A stretch of DNA of 64,000 bases from Spirochaetaceae bacterium. Lineage in GTDB: Bacteria; Spirochaetota; Spirochaetia; SZUA-6; DRHE01. Of the stretch, positions 42,514 to 51,405 are shown piece by piece. The stretch covers positions 2,174,992 through 2,238,991 of the forward strand of contig CP070696.1 in assembly GCA_020353535.1 (NCBI GenBank). The letters run 5' to 3'. The translations under genes were made by a program, and so were the position numbers. Each line of letters starts with the position of its first letter. Within the stretch, counting starts at the first letter, position 1. The notes below the pieces were generated by a model that saw only the letters and a program-made list of their open reading frames with translations, did not search any database and was not told the origin of the DNA.

Positions 42514-43293
42514 ATGAGTCTTGCCGAACTCTTGTCTCTCCGAGACAGAATCGCCATCGTCACAGGCGCAAGCCGGGGACTGGGAAAGGCTTTCGCAACC
42601 GCACTCGCCGAAGCGGGGGCTCACCTGGCCATCGTTTCCCGTCACCTGGACGAACTGCAGGACACTGCCGCCGCCGTCAAGAACTGCAAGCGGGATGTCC
42701 TCACCCTGCAGGCCGACATCACCCGGGAGGATCAGGTCCGCGAAATGGTGAGGCAGACGGTCGGACGCTTCGGAGGTATCGACATCCTGGTGAACAACGC
42801 CGCAACGGAACGCCAGAATCTGCCCCCTGAACAGACCACCCTGGAGAACTGGTCCTTCGTGATCGATACGAACGTAAACGGAGCGTTTCTATGCGCCCGG
42901 GAAGTGGGCAAAGTGATGATTTCCCAGAAACGGGGCAAGATCATCAATATGGCCTCTATATCCGGGATGATCATCAACAAGTACTTCCACGGCGGATCCT
43001 ACGACGTGTCGAAATCTGCCGTGGTGGCTCTGACCAAAGCCCTGGCCGTGGAATGGGCAAAGTACAATGTGAATGTCATTGCTCTGGCTCCGGGCTACTA
43101 CGGCACGACACCGAATAAAAAGTGGTTCGAGGCAAATCCGGAGATCTACAAGCAGGTCATCGATATGATTCCCCTGAAGCGCCTCGGCACGATCGAGGAG
43201 CTGGCTGCTCTGGTGACCGTTCTGGCTTCGGAGGTGTCCAACTACATAACAGGCTCAACCGTAGTGATCGACGGCGGGTACACGCTGTGGTAG
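42514..43293 (+). CDS. Short-chain dehydrogenase/reductase 3
   Basis: I chose ATG 42514 (MSLAELLSLRDR); a GTG three bases earlier also fits. The 259-residue SDR has AIVTGASRGLGKAFA, DILVNNAATERQN, INMASISGMI and YDVSKSAVVALTK, and ends ITGSTVVIDGGYTLW. The TGASRGLG and NNAA variants place it apart from SDR 1 and 2, near gluconate 5-dehydrogenase-like enzymes. It is the last gene of the locus before hflK. Confidence 0.92.
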   Translation: MSLAELLSLRDRIAIVTGASRGLGKAFATALAEAGAHLAIVSRHLDELQDTAAAVKNCKRDVLTLQADITREDQVREMVRQTVGRFGGIDILVNNAATERQNLPPEQTTLENWSFVIDTNVNGAFLCAREVGKVMISQKRGKIINMASISGMIINKYFHGGSYDVSKSAVVALTKALAVEWAKYNVNVIALAPGYYGTTPNKKWFEANPEIYKQVIDMIPLKRLGTIEELAALVTVLASEVSNYITGSTVVIDGGYTLW

Positions 43294-43319
43294 ATCTCTA
43301 AAGGTCCTAACCATCCAGC

Positions 43320-43348
43320 TTGACCGCGGACCAGGACAGCAGTACTAT
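43320..43348 (+). promoter_or_regulatory. Promoter of hflKC
   Basis: TTGACC (43320-43325) and TACTAT (43343-43348) are 17 bases apart. The predicted start near 43355 leaves a leader of about 147 bases before hflK. The remaining 43294-43501 gap contains no convincing gene. Confidence 0.6.
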
Positions 43349-43501
43349 TATAGTAGCCGATAACGGATTCACGTTTGCAGTCTATCCGATGATTAATCCG
43401 AAGCGCAGTCGCGCGTGGTACAGCTTCGGAATTTCACGTGTCATCCGGCTAAGCACCACAGAGCTGGTGCAGCTGAAAACCATCAAGTACAAGGAGGGTG
43501 T

Positions 43502-44488
43502 ATGTCAGAACGTGATGTATCTCCCGGACGAACGCCCAGACGCCTGACGCCAAGGGCGATCATCATCGTCGTCCTGGTTATCCTGCTGTTGATCACCGTG
43601 TTTTCCAGTTTCTTCGTGGTCGATCCGCAGGAAACGGCCGCGGTGCTGAGGTTCGGCCGCTTCATCCGAATGGCCGAACCGGGTCTGCATTTCAAGCTCC
43701 CCTTCGGAATCGAGAAGAACTACAACGTTCCCACCCAGGTCGTCCTCAAAGACGAATTCGGCTTTCGTACCGAGCGACCGGGAATCACCACCATCAGGGC
43801 GGCGCAGGATTTCCCCGGCGAGTCGATCATGCTCACCGGAGACCTGAACATTGTGGATGTGGAGTGGATCATCCAGTACCGCATCGTGGATGCCTTCAAC
43901 TGGCTGTTCAAGGTCCAGGAGAAGGAAAAGACCATCCGGGACATCAGCCAGTCGGTTATCAATCAGCTGGTCGGGGACCGGGCTATATTCGACGTCATCG
44001 GCGCTGAGAGGGCCAACATCGAAACTCAAGGTCAGGATCATATGAATCGGCTTTTCGACAAGTACGAGCTCGGTATCCGGGTCACCACGGTAAAGCTGCA
44101 GAACATCGTACCCCCGGCCGGTCCCGTACAGGAGGCTTTCGAGGATGTCAACAAGGCCATCCAGGACCGAAGCCGCCTGATCAACGAGGGTCAGGAAGCC
44201 TACAACCAGGCCATCCCCAGGGCCAAAGGCCAGGCGGAGCAACTGGTTCAGGAGGCCGAAGGGTACGCCGTGGAGAGGGTAAACAAGGCCGAAGGTGACG
44301 TAGCCCGTTTCTCCCGGGTTCTGACCGAGTACAACCGTAGTCCCGGCGTAACCCGAACCCGTCTGTACTACGAGATGTTCGAAGAGGTTTTCAAGGACGC
44401 GGAAAATGTAGACCTGATCGACAAGAACCTGCAGAACTTCATCCCCTTCAAGGCTTTGGAATCCTCTTCCGCAGGAGGCGCCCAATGA
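43502..44488 (+). CDS. hflK: HflK, membrane protease modulator (SPFH family)
   Basis: This 328-residue protein starts at ATG 43502 after AAGGAGGG. It has a short cytoplasmic N-terminus, one membrane segment (about 18-39, AIIIVVLVILLLITVFSSFFV), then the SPFH domain (VDPQETAAVLRFGRF, EPGLHFKLPFGIEK, INQLVGDRAIFDVIG). A charged helical region follows with KGQAEQLVQEAEGYAVERVNKAEGDVARF, the usual HflK form. HflKC forms a membrane cage that regulates FtsH. It overlaps hflC by four bases. Confidence 0.95.
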   Translation: MSERDVSPGRTPRRLTPRAIIIVVLVILLLITVFSSFFVVDPQETAAVLRFGRFIRMAEPGLHFKLPFGIEKNYNVPTQVVLKDEFGFRTERPGITTIRAAQDFPGESIMLTGDLNIVDVEWIIQYRIVDAFNWLFKVQEKEKTIRDISQSVINQLVGDRAIFDVIGAERANIETQGQDHMNRLFDKYELGIRVTTVKLQNIVPPAGPVQEAFEDVNKAIQDRSRLINEGQEAYNQAIPRAKGQAEQLVQEAEGYAVERVNKAEGDVARFSRVLTEYNRSPGVTRTRLYYEMFEEVFKDAENVDLIDKNLQNFIPFKALESSSAGGAQ

Positions 44489-45468
44489 AAAAGACAATTA
44501 CGGTTCTAGTGGTCGTCGCGGTCATCCTTATCCTCTTTCTGATCACCGGGCCCTTCTACGTTATCGAGGAGGGGGAACAGGCCGTAGTGATCCGTTTCGG
44601 CCGCATCATTTCGATCGAACAGGAAGCGGGCTTGAAGATCAAGGTTCCATTCGTGGACAACGTCAACAAGTTCCCCAAGAAGATTCTGGCCTGGGACGGA
44701 GAATCCCAACGGATTCCCACGAAAGAGAACCAGTTCATCTGGGTGGACACCACCGCCCGCTGGAAGATCACCGACCCCAAGCTGTTCTACGAATCCGTCG
44801 GCAGCATCACCGGCGCTCATTCCCGACTTGACGATGTAATCGACTCGGCGGTACGGAAGATCGTCTCCCGAAACTCCCTGGTGGAGGCGGTGAGAAACTC
44901 GAACGTGATCAACGAGATCGCGCGCCCCAGCGTCTACCAGGCCGGAGCGGAGATCGAGGGAGAGGAGGCGGAGGCCCTCGGCATCGATACAACGATCGTC
45001 TACGATGAGATCCTAAAAGGCCGCGCGGTTCTCTCCGATGAGGTATTTCAGGAATCCAGCATCATCACGCCTCAGTACGGCATCGAGCTGATCGATATCA
45101 TCATCCGCCAGATCAAGTATTCCGACGAGCTCACCGAGAGCGTGTACCGGCGCATGATCGCGGAACGGAATCAGATCGCTCAGGCCTTCCGCTCCGATGG
45201 AGAGGGAAAGAAGGCGGCGATCCTCGGTGAAATGCAGCGGGAGCTGCTCTCGATTCAGTCCGGAGCCTACCGGGAAGCGCAGACGATCAAAGGTGAGGCG
45301 GATGCCCAAGCGGCGGCAATCTACGCCAACACCTACAACCGGAGTCCGGACTTCTACGAGTTCTGGAAGGCGATCGAGAGCTACCGGACCATGCTGCCCA
45401 AGTTCCGCAAGACCCTGACCACTGAACCGGAGTACTTCCGCTACCTCTACGATCAGGCGGGTCGATAG
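44485..45468 (+). CDS. hflC: HflC, membrane protease modulator (SPFH family)
   Basis: This 327-residue partner of HflK has an N-terminal membrane segment (ITVLVVVAVILILFLITGPF), the SPFH motifs VIEEGEQAVVIRFGRI and GLKIKVPFVDNVNKFPKKILAWDGE, and the characteristic end SPDFYEFWKAIESYRTML. The gene is followed by a strong intrinsic terminator, so hflKC is a separate transcription unit. FtsH is not encoded in this window. Confidence 0.96.
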   Translation: MKKTITVLVVVAVILILFLITGPFYVIEEGEQAVVIRFGRIISIEQEAGLKIKVPFVDNVNKFPKKILAWDGESQRIPTKENQFIWVDTTARWKITDPKLFYESVGSITGAHSRLDDVIDSAVRKIVSRNSLVEAVRNSNVINEIARPSVYQAGAEIEGEEAEALGIDTTIVYDEILKGRAVLSDEVFQESSIITPQYGIELIDIIIRQIKYSDELTESVYRRMIAERNQIAQAFRSDGEGKKAAILGEMQRELLSIQSGAYREAQTIKGEADAQAAAIYANTYNRSPDFYEFWKAIESYRTMLPKFRKTLTTEPEYFRYLYDQAGR

Positions 45469-45502
45469 CGCAGTAGCCTGCGAAAAATGCGAATCTGAAC
45501 AG

Positions 45503-45534
45503 GCCCGCGGCCGATCGGCCGCGGGTCTTTTTTT
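45503..45534 (+). terminator. Intrinsic terminator after hflC
   Basis: GCCCGCGGCC and GGCCGCGGGT form a near-perfect GC stem around the four-base GATC, directly followed by CTTTTTTT. It lies 35 bases after the hflC stop and is the clearest terminator in the window. Confidence 0.92.
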
Positions 45535-45630
45535 CCAACACTCCGTTGAAGTACGTCCAATTCGCCAAGCCAATAAGCTCTGTTCTCCTCGGTGGTTGAC
45601 AAAAGGTAGCGCCAGTGGCAGACATTACAC

Positions 45631-46530
45631 ATGGCGAAACAAGGAGTATACACCGCGGAATTGCAGCGACAATCGTATGGAAGCACCCCCGACGGGGCCG
45701 AAGTCGACATTTTCATCCTGACCAACTCCACTGGCATCAGCGCCCGGGTGATCACCTACGGGTGCATCCTCACCTCCGTGCGGATGCCGGACAGAAGGGG
45801 CAGCATCGGGGAAATCACCCTCGGCTTCGACAAGCGGGTCTGGACGGCGGAGGAACTGAGGGAGAATGACACCGTGGGCGTGCGCTTCTCCTACACCAGC
45901 CCGGACGGAGAGGAGGGGTATCCCGGAGAGCTGAAGGTCGGCGTAACCTACAGCTTGAACGAGAACATTGAGCTCACCTTCGACTACCGGGCGGTAACCA
46001 TCAGGGCCACGCCGATCAACCTGACAAATCACGCCTACTGGAACTTGAGCGGCGCCGGCTCCGGTACGGTCTACGGTCACCTGCTTTCCCTCGACTGCTC
46101 CCGTTATCTTGTGGTGAACGAGCAGCTGATCCCCACGGGAGAGATTCTCCCGGTGGAGGGCACGGCCTTGGACTTCCGGAGCGAAAAGGCGATCGGCCGG
46201 GATATCGATCAACTTTCAGTCGGCTACGATCACTGTTTCGTGGCCGACAAACAAGGAGCCGAGCTGGCAGCAATCGCCCGCCTGGTAGATCCGGTCAGCG
46301 GCAGGGGCATGGAGATCTTCACCACCAAGCCCGCGGTTCAACTCTACACGGGGAACTTCTTGGCCGGCATCCGCGGCGCGAACGGAGCCGTCTTTGACAG
46401 GCATACCGCCCTCTGCCTGGAAACTGAATTTTTTCCGGATGCGGTGAATCAGCCCGGGTGTCCCTCGGCGGTGCTTCGGCCGGGTGAGAGCTACCATCAC
46501 ACAACGGTACATCGCCTGTTCAGCGAATGA
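45631..46530 (+). CDS. Aldose 1-epimerase (galactose mutarotase family)
   Basis: This 299-residue protein has VITYGCILTSVRMPDR, GDITL-like GEITLGFD, INLTNHAYWNLSG (catalytic His region), DHCFVADK and CLETEFFPDAVNQPG (catalytic Glu), in the order of GalM proteins. It is somewhat shorter than E. coli GalM. It interconverts alpha and beta anomers of sugars. Its stop overlaps the start of an MFS transporter, suggesting that the pair handles an imported free sugar. A TTGACA at 45596-45601 may be a -35 box, but no good -10 follows. Confidence 0.92.
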   Translation: MAKQGVYTAELQRQSYGSTPDGAEVDIFILTNSTGISARVITYGCILTSVRMPDRRGSIGEITLGFDKRVWTAEELRENDTVGVRFSYTSPDGEEGYPGELKVGVTYSLNENIELTFDYRAVTIRATPINLTNHAYWNLSGAGSGTVYGHLLSLDCSRYLVVNEQLIPTGEILPVEGTALDFRSEKAIGRDIDQLSVGYDHCFVADKQGAELAAIARLVDPVSGRGMEIFTTKPAVQLYTGNFLAGIRGANGAVFDRHTALCLETEFFPDAVNQPGCPSAVLRPGESYHHTTVHRLFSE

Positions 46531-47672
46531 TCTTCCTCTGTTTCACGGCCATCCTCGTATTGGCGGTGAGCGGCCAGGCCTTCCCCTCCTTTCTGACGCG
46601 CCTGGGAGGGGACTCCCTTCAGCAGGGGCTGCTCCTCTCGGCCTTGTTCTTCTTCTTTCCGGTGAGCTCGGTGGCAGCGGGGATCGTGGCTGACAGGATC
46701 GGCAAGGTACGGGTCGTAACCTTCGGGGTGATGTTGATCGCCCTCCCCCTTGCCCTGATTGCCCTGTTTCAGGATGTTTGGGCCCGCATCGTGACCTTGC
46801 TACTGTTCGGTGTCGGCGCGGGGATCATCGAAAGTCAGATCTCGGCCCTGCTCACGGACGTCAATCCGGCCCGTGAAAGATCCATTATGAACCTGTCCCA
46901 GACCCTGTTCAGCGTCGGGGCGGCGGCGGGGCCGTTCCTCCTCGCCGTGATCTACACCTCCACCGACAGGCTGTCGATCACCGCGGTGTTCTGGTTTCTG
47001 GCAGCACTCAACGCCCTGATCGCCGCAGGCTTCCCGTTGCTACGCAGATCAGCGTTTCGGTCGGGGGAGCACGAAGCGCTCGGCCTCAAGAAGCTGCTCA
47101 GGAACAGGACTCTACTGGCTCTGGCGGTTTCCATCTTCCTGTACGTGGCCGTCGAAATGGGCACCGCGGGTTGGTTGGCCAAGTACGGAGAGATCCACCT
47201 CGGCATGTCCCGGGAGCTGGCTCCCGTGTGCATCACCCTGTTCTGGGGAAGCCTGGGTTTGAGCCGCGCCCTTGTGGGTGTGTTAACCCATCGAATCCCG
47301 GACCGGATCGTGCTGGTATTTGCAGTCGGTTTGAGCATCGCCGCCCAGGCATTTTCTTTTTCCGTCGGCAACACCGCGGCTTCCCTGCTGGGGATCGCGA
47401 TCCTCGGTTTCGGCATGGGCTGCATCTGGCCCACCCTGGTCGCCCTGGCAGGAAGTCGTTTCCGGGGCGACAGCGGCAGTGCCGTGGGCATCATGGTCGC
47501 CGCCGGAGCCCTGTCCATTCCCCTGATTCAAATGGTGATCGGTTTCACCTCTCGGGCCGATATACTGGGCTTGAAGAACAGCCTGCTCGGATTAAGCGCC
47601 CTGAGCGTTCTGAATCTGTTGCTCATCCTGCGGATCTTTCGCCGTTCTTCGGCTTTCGTCAAGGCCAGCTAG
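46527..47672 (+). CDS. MFS transporter, probably for a sugar
   Basis: This 381-residue protein has about twelve hydrophobic segments. Visible signatures include LIALFQDVWARIVTLLLFGVGAG, a GIIESQISALLTDV stretch after the fourth segment, and FGMGCIWPTLVALAGSRFRG in the second half, as in fucose/glucose-type MFS proteins. It overlaps the aldose epimerase gene by four bases, so its substrate is probably a pyranose that needs mutarotation. No close substrate prediction is possible. Confidence 0.9.
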   Translation: MIFLCFTAILVLAVSGQAFPSFLTRLGGDSLQQGLLLSALFFFFPVSSVAAGIVADRIGKVRVVTFGVMLIALPLALIALFQDVWARIVTLLLFGVGAGIIESQISALLTDVNPARERSIMNLSQTLFSVGAAAGPFLLAVIYTSTDRLSITAVFWFLAALNALIAAGFPLLRRSAFRSGEHEALGLKKLLRNRTLLALAVSIFLYVAVEMGTAGWLAKYGEIHLGMSRELAPVCITLFWGSLGLSRALVGVLTHRIPDRIVLVFAVGLSIAAQAFSFSVGNTAASLLGIAILGFGMGCIWPTLVALAGSRFRGDSGSAVGIMVAAGALSIPLIQMVIGFTSRADILGLKNSLLGLSALSVLNLLLILRIFRRSSAFVKAS

Positions 47673-47736
47673 GCTTCCCTGTTTCCGGGTTCGCTGCAAA
47701 GCTGACGGTAAAGATCAGATTTATTATCTTTCCTGT

Positions 47737-48831
47737 ATGAAACACACAATAATCTCAATAGCTCTTGTTATAATTACAGTTTGGAATGCCCAGATCGGGT
47801 GGGCACAGGGCGATCTTCCGGTGGAGCGGATTCGGCTGCCCGAGGGATTCAGAATCGAGGTCTATGCCTCCAACTTGAGAACCGCCCGGGGATTGAGCTT
47901 CGCCTCCGACGGCACACTGTTCGTCGGCTCCAAGAGCGGGGAGGTCTACGCGGTGCGGCCGAACGGGGAAGCCCTTGTCGTGACCCGGGGCTTGAGCATG
48001 CCGGTAGGTGTGGACGTATTTGAAGGGGATCTGTATATCTCCTCCGTCTCCGAGATCGTCAAGATCGACAACATCCTGGCCAACTTGGAAGGAAACCCGA
48101 AGCCTCGAGTCTTGATCGATACCCTGCCCCGGGACCGGCACCACGGCTGGAAGTTCATCAAAGTCGGTCCGGACGGAAAGCTGTACGTACCGGTGGGAGC
48201 TCCCTGCAACGTCTGCAAACAGGAGGACGAGCGATACGCCGGCATCCTGCGCATGAACCTCGACGGCAGCGGCCTGGAATTGGTGGCCGGAGGGGTGCGC
48301 AACACGGTCGGCTTCGACTGGCATCCGGACACGAAGGAGCTCTGGTTCACCGACAACGGCCGCGACCTGATGGGGGATGACATTCCCCCGGATGAGCTCA
48401 ACCGGGCGCCCCGAACGGGTCTGCACTTCGGCTTTCCCTACCTCCATGGGCGAGGTGTGAGGGATCCGAAGTTCTGGGACGACCGTCCTGCGGGCCTGCA
48501 GTTCCGGCTGCCTGAACACGAGTTTCCCGCCCACGTGGCCGCCCTGGGCATGCGCTTTTACACAGCGGATCAGTTCCCGCAGGAATACCGGGGAGGGATC
48601 TTCGTGGCCGAACATGGCTCCTGGAACCGATCGCAGAAGATCGGCTACCGGGTGAGCTTCCTGCGCCTGCAGGGAAACCGGGTCAGCGAATACCGCATCT
48701 TTGCCGAGGGTTGGCTGGAAGGTCAGCGTGCCTGGGGCCGGCCGGCGGATGTGGAGATTGGTCCGGACGGAGCACTGTACGTAGCCGATGATTCCGCGGA
48801 CGCGGTCTACCGGATCAGCTACCGCCCGTAG
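47737..48831 (+). CDS. Secreted PQQ-dependent sugar dehydrogenase-like beta-propeller
   Basis: This 364-residue protein has a signal peptide (MKHTIISIALVIITVWNAQI, cleavage near WAQG). The propeller matches the glucose/sorbosone dehydrogenase family: RLPEGFRIEVYASNLRTARGL, RDRHHGWKFIKVGPDGKLYVPVGAPCNVC, GVRNTVGFDWHPDTKELWFTDN and FVAEHGSWNRS. It may oxidise sugars in the periplasm with a PQQ cofactor; no PQQ synthesis genes are present here. A TATTAT at 47722-47727 lies nine bases before the ATG and no ribosome site is seen. Confidence 0.87.
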   Translation: MKHTIISIALVIITVWNAQIGWAQGDLPVERIRLPEGFRIEVYASNLRTARGLSFASDGTLFVGSKSGEVYAVRPNGEALVVTRGLSMPVGVDVFEGDLYISSVSEIVKIDNILANLEGNPKPRVLIDTLPRDRHHGWKFIKVGPDGKLYVPVGAPCNVCKQEDERYAGILRMNLDGSGLELVAGGVRNTVGFDWHPDTKELWFTDNGRDLMGDDIPPDELNRAPRTGLHFGFPYLHGRGVRDPKFWDDRPAGLQFRLPEHEFPAHVAALGMRFYTADQFPQEYRGGIFVAEHGSWNRSQKIGYRVSFLRLQGNRVSEYRIFAEGWLEGQRAWGRPADVEIGPDGALYVADDSADAVYRISYRP

Positions 48832-48922
48832 AATGTTTTTGGCTAATAAAATCCGGTCAAACCCTGAATAAGGTTATTTCGGCGGCTTGAAGTACCGGTT
48901 GTCCTACGCAGGAGAGCAAGCT

Positions 48923-49015
48923 ATGAATCCCATGATCGTCTATGGGGGCCATGAGGGTGCCTTCCAATCCGGAATCGATGTGTTTCCGTGGTTGGATGAA
49001 GCCTGGCTGAAGTGA
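48923..49015 (+). CDS. Possible small protein of 30 residues
   Basis: An ATG with GGAGAG eight bases upstream opens a 30-codon frame, MNPMIVYGGHEGAFQSGIDV and ten more residues including FPWLDEAW. It occupies part of the 214-base gap between two convergent genes. I recognise no family. It could be a real small gene or a remnant of a longer one. Confidence 0.25.
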   Translation: MNPMIVYGGHEGAFQSGIDVFPWLDEAWLK

Positions 49016-49045
49016 ACGAGACGAGAGCGATCAATTCCCTCGGGA

Positions 49046-49420
49046 CTACTCCCTGTAAAGCTCCACCTCGATGCTGGAACCGAAGCTCTTGAGGGCTTCA
49101 ACCCCGCCGATAAACTTCCCCAGGGGCACTACCGGGGAAGCGGCCCTGGGACGCTCATCCGTACTGGCCGGGGTGGGACCGAAGAAGAAGCAGAGGGCGC
49201 TTCCCGGAGGCCAGTAGGCGATTTCCCCTGCCTCCAAGAGCTCCCGGGCGCTGGCATCCTTGGCGATCGCCAGCCCGCAGTCCCCGTAGAACTCTTCTCC
49301 CCAACGGGACATGCGCAGCTTCAGGGGAAGCGCGTTCAGCAACGAGCTCGCGGCCGTAGAGTCATTCAACTCGGCGGAGAAGCTTTGATTCTGGATCTTT
49401 ATCGAAATTGTACTACCCAT
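49046..49420 (-). CDS. Cyclophilin-like fold protein (TM1367-type, DUF3830-like)
   Basis: This 124-residue protein begins MGSTISIKIQNQSFSAELNDS and has SSLLNALPLKLRMSRWGEEFYGDC, GEIAYWPPGSALCFFFGPTP and VVPLGKFIGGVEALKSF. That arrangement marks the small beta-barrel family related to cyclophilins but lacking prolyl isomerase residues. Its biochemical role is unknown. It is downstream of the DNA methyltransferase on the same strand, 42 bases away. Confidence 0.8.
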   Translation of the reverse strand: MGSTISIKIQNQSFSAELNDSTAASSLLNALPLKLRMSRWGEEFYGDCGLAIAKDASARELLEAGEIAYWPPGSALCFFFGPTPASTDERPRAASPVVPLGKFIGGVEALKSFGSSIEVELYRE

Positions 49421-49462
49421 GGTAGCTCATCATAGCGGATCCAGCGGATTTCTCAAAGCCTG

Positions 49463-51364
49463 CTACCCTTGGAAGCGGACACGGGCCAGAGAGGTCAGTC
49501 CCTCCAGCCCCCGGATCAATGTAGCGAAACGCTGCGGGTCGCTCCGGCCGAAGGTGCGGAGTTCCTCCAGAGTCCTCTCGAAGCGCTCACGGTACTTGCG
49601 GTGGGCGAATTTTCTGAGCAGCCAGAGGATCCGCTTTTGATGATCCTCTCGCTCATCCCCTCCCCCCGGTACGCTTGAACTCTGCAGGATCTTGAGGAGC
49701 ACTCGGATCTCCTCAAGGCGGTCGGCGCATTCACAGTGCTTTAGCTTCTCGAGCAGTTGCTGAAGGTCCTCCAATCCCGCCTTCCCCGCCGCAACTGCGA
49801 TCATGCCGGCCGCCTCCGGGGAGAAACGGTAGAGGTGGGGCATGGGCAGATCGACGCTCCTGCCATTCAACCGAACTGGCAGCAAGTCGAAAGCATCAAG
49901 CTCGAGGGAGAAGCTCTTTCGAACCTTTTCCGGACAGAAGGAACGCTTCATGACGACGGCCAGCCTGTTGGCCAGCACTGCCCGCTCCAGACTGCTCCGG
50001 TTTGCAGCCGACCTGGAGCGGGATCGATCCAGAACCAGGACAAACTCGAGATTGTGCACCTGCCGGCCAATGCTCTGCTTGCCCCCCCGGTACTTGACGT
50101 ATTCATTGCCGAAAAGCTCAACCCGACCCTGGGCAGCCAACAGCTCCACCAGCTCCTCAAAGGGGATGATCCCTTCTGTGTTGTAGCTCAAGATGATGTG
50201 ACGGGCGTCGATCGCCTCCAACAACTGTTGCAAGGCCCGGCCGGCGCTGCGGCGGTAGCAAAAAGCCGAACGGGTCTTGGTCCAATCTCTACGAATCCCC
50301 GCCTTGTGCCGCAGCCGGCCGTCCTCGCGCAGCGTGTTGTCCACCTCCGGTTTGTCCCACAACGCGATGGTGTTGAGCAGATGGTAGTTGGAACCGTACT
50401 GGTGCTGGTTGTAGGGCGGATCGAGATAGCACAGATCCGCCGGTCGTGAGCGCACGAACTGCAGGGCATCCTGGCAGCCGATTTCGGCATATTCAGGGCT
50501 GTCGATCGTTACCGGCATCTGCAGGCGAATGGAACTCATGATCCTGCCCAGGGCGTCCCTGCCGTGTCCGCCGAAGCCTTTGTGGCAAGCCTTGAATACA
50601 CCAGACGTGTTGGTATGGGTGGCGCATTGGTACAGCAGCGAAGCCAGGAGGATCATCTTCTCCTTGAGCGCGGCCCCACCTGCTTCACCCGCTGCATCCG
50701 TCTGGGTAGTCGGGGTGGCTTCAGCGGATGGGCTCACCTCACCGGACGGGCTTGCCCCCCCCACCAACCCGGGATACAGCTCCTCGATCCTGCCGCGGAC
50801 GGCGTCGATGATCAGGGCGTTCTCCCGGGTGTAAAACAGCCGCTCCGAGCGGTAGTCGGCGTGCTCCGTGCTGGCCGGCGCATAGTAGCGGGCAATATAG
50901 CGATCGGCAGGCAGCGGTTCGGGAAGTGTGTTTAAATCAGCCAGCACCCCCTCTGCTCCGCCCCGTGACCGGAACAGCCGGCGCACCGCAGAGCTGCTCA
51001 CGCACAGATGGGCGTAGTTGAGAACGTAAGCGTAGTACTCCCAATCGTTGGCCAGCACCCGATAACCAAGGTAGCGGGCCAGGCGAGCAACGGCTCCCGA
51101 ACCAGCGAAGGGATCGAGGAATACGGGAGCTTTACCCGCTGAGCGGTTTGCCGCGGTCCTACGGCCGCCAATCACGCCCCGCGCCGCCCCGGCGCCGTGA
51201 CCGTGGCCAACCGCATCTCCCCAAGCTCCGCAGAGCCGGACGAACACCTGGTACAGCAGCGGCTGAAGGCTGCGCTTATTGCCGATATAGGCGATCAGCT
51301 GTGTCTTGAGATAGGGATGATCCAGGTCGAAGGGCAGCACCCCCTGCCGCAAGCATTCCTGCAT
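49463..51364 (-). CDS. D12-class DNA N6-adenine methyltransferase with C-terminal extension, solitary
   Basis: This 633-residue protein has AYIGNKRSLQPLL near the start (motif X), VFLDPFAGSGAVARLARYLG (SAM-binding motif I, residues 82-100) and ADLCYLDPPYNQ (catalytic DPPY at 315-318). This Dam/DpnM-like class methylates adenine in a short DNA site. A low-complexity stretch of Ser, Pro, Thr and Ala residues lies at about 204-232, and about 190 residues beyond the catalytic part are of unknown function. No restriction endonuclease gene is adjacent, so it may be a regulatory methylase or a standalone defence component. Confidence 0.9.
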   Translation of the reverse strand: MQECLRQGVLPFDLDHPYLKTQLIAYIGNKRSLQPLLYQVFVRLCGAWGDAVGHGHGAGAARGVIGGRRTAANRSAGKAPVFLDPFAGSGAVARLARYLGYRVLANDWEYYAYVLNYAHLCVSSSAVRRLFRSRGGAEGVLADLNTLPEPLPADRYIARYYAPASTEHADYRSERLFYTRENALIIDAVRGRIEELYPGLVGGASPSGEVSPSAEATPTTQTDAAGEAGGAALKEKMILLASLLYQCATHTNTSGVFKACHKGFGGHGRDALGRIMSSIRLQMPVTIDSPEYAEIGCQDALQFVRSRPADLCYLDPPYNQHQYGSNYHLLNTIALWDKPEVDNTLREDGRLRHKAGIRRDWTKTRSAFCYRRSAGRALQQLLEAIDARHIILSYNTEGIIPFEELVELLAAQGRVELFGNEYVKYRGGKQSIGRQVHNLEFVLVLDRSRSRSAANRSSLERAVLANRLAVVMKRSFCPEKVRKSFSLELDAFDLLPVRLNGRSVDLPMPHLYRFSPEAAGMIAVAAGKAGLEDLQQLLEKLKHCECADRLEEIRVLLKILQSSSVPGGGDEREDHQKRILWLLRKFAHRKYRERFERTLEELRTFGRSDPQRFATLIRGLEGLTSLARVRFQG

Positions 51365-51367
51365 CTG

Positions 51368-51399
51368 TTGACTTTAACCGGCAATTTTTCTATTTTCAA
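51368..51399. promoter_or_regulatory. Interlocked divergent promoters of the methyltransferase and moxR genes
   Basis: Rightward: TTGACT (51368-51373), 17 bases, TATTTT (51391-51396). Leftward: TTGAAA (51399-51394), 17 bases, TAAAGT (51376-51371). Each -35 overlaps the -10 of the other. The -10 boxes are nine and six bases from the ATGs at 51406 and 51364. Only one polymerase could bind at a time. Confidence 0.65.
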
Positions 51400-51405
51400 T
51401 GCTAC

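Noticed and set aside
43320..43547. 75-codon frame before and into hflK
   Set aside because: It overlaps the hflK start in another frame, has no ribosome site and no recognisable similarity; the region is better explained by the hflKC promoter and leader.
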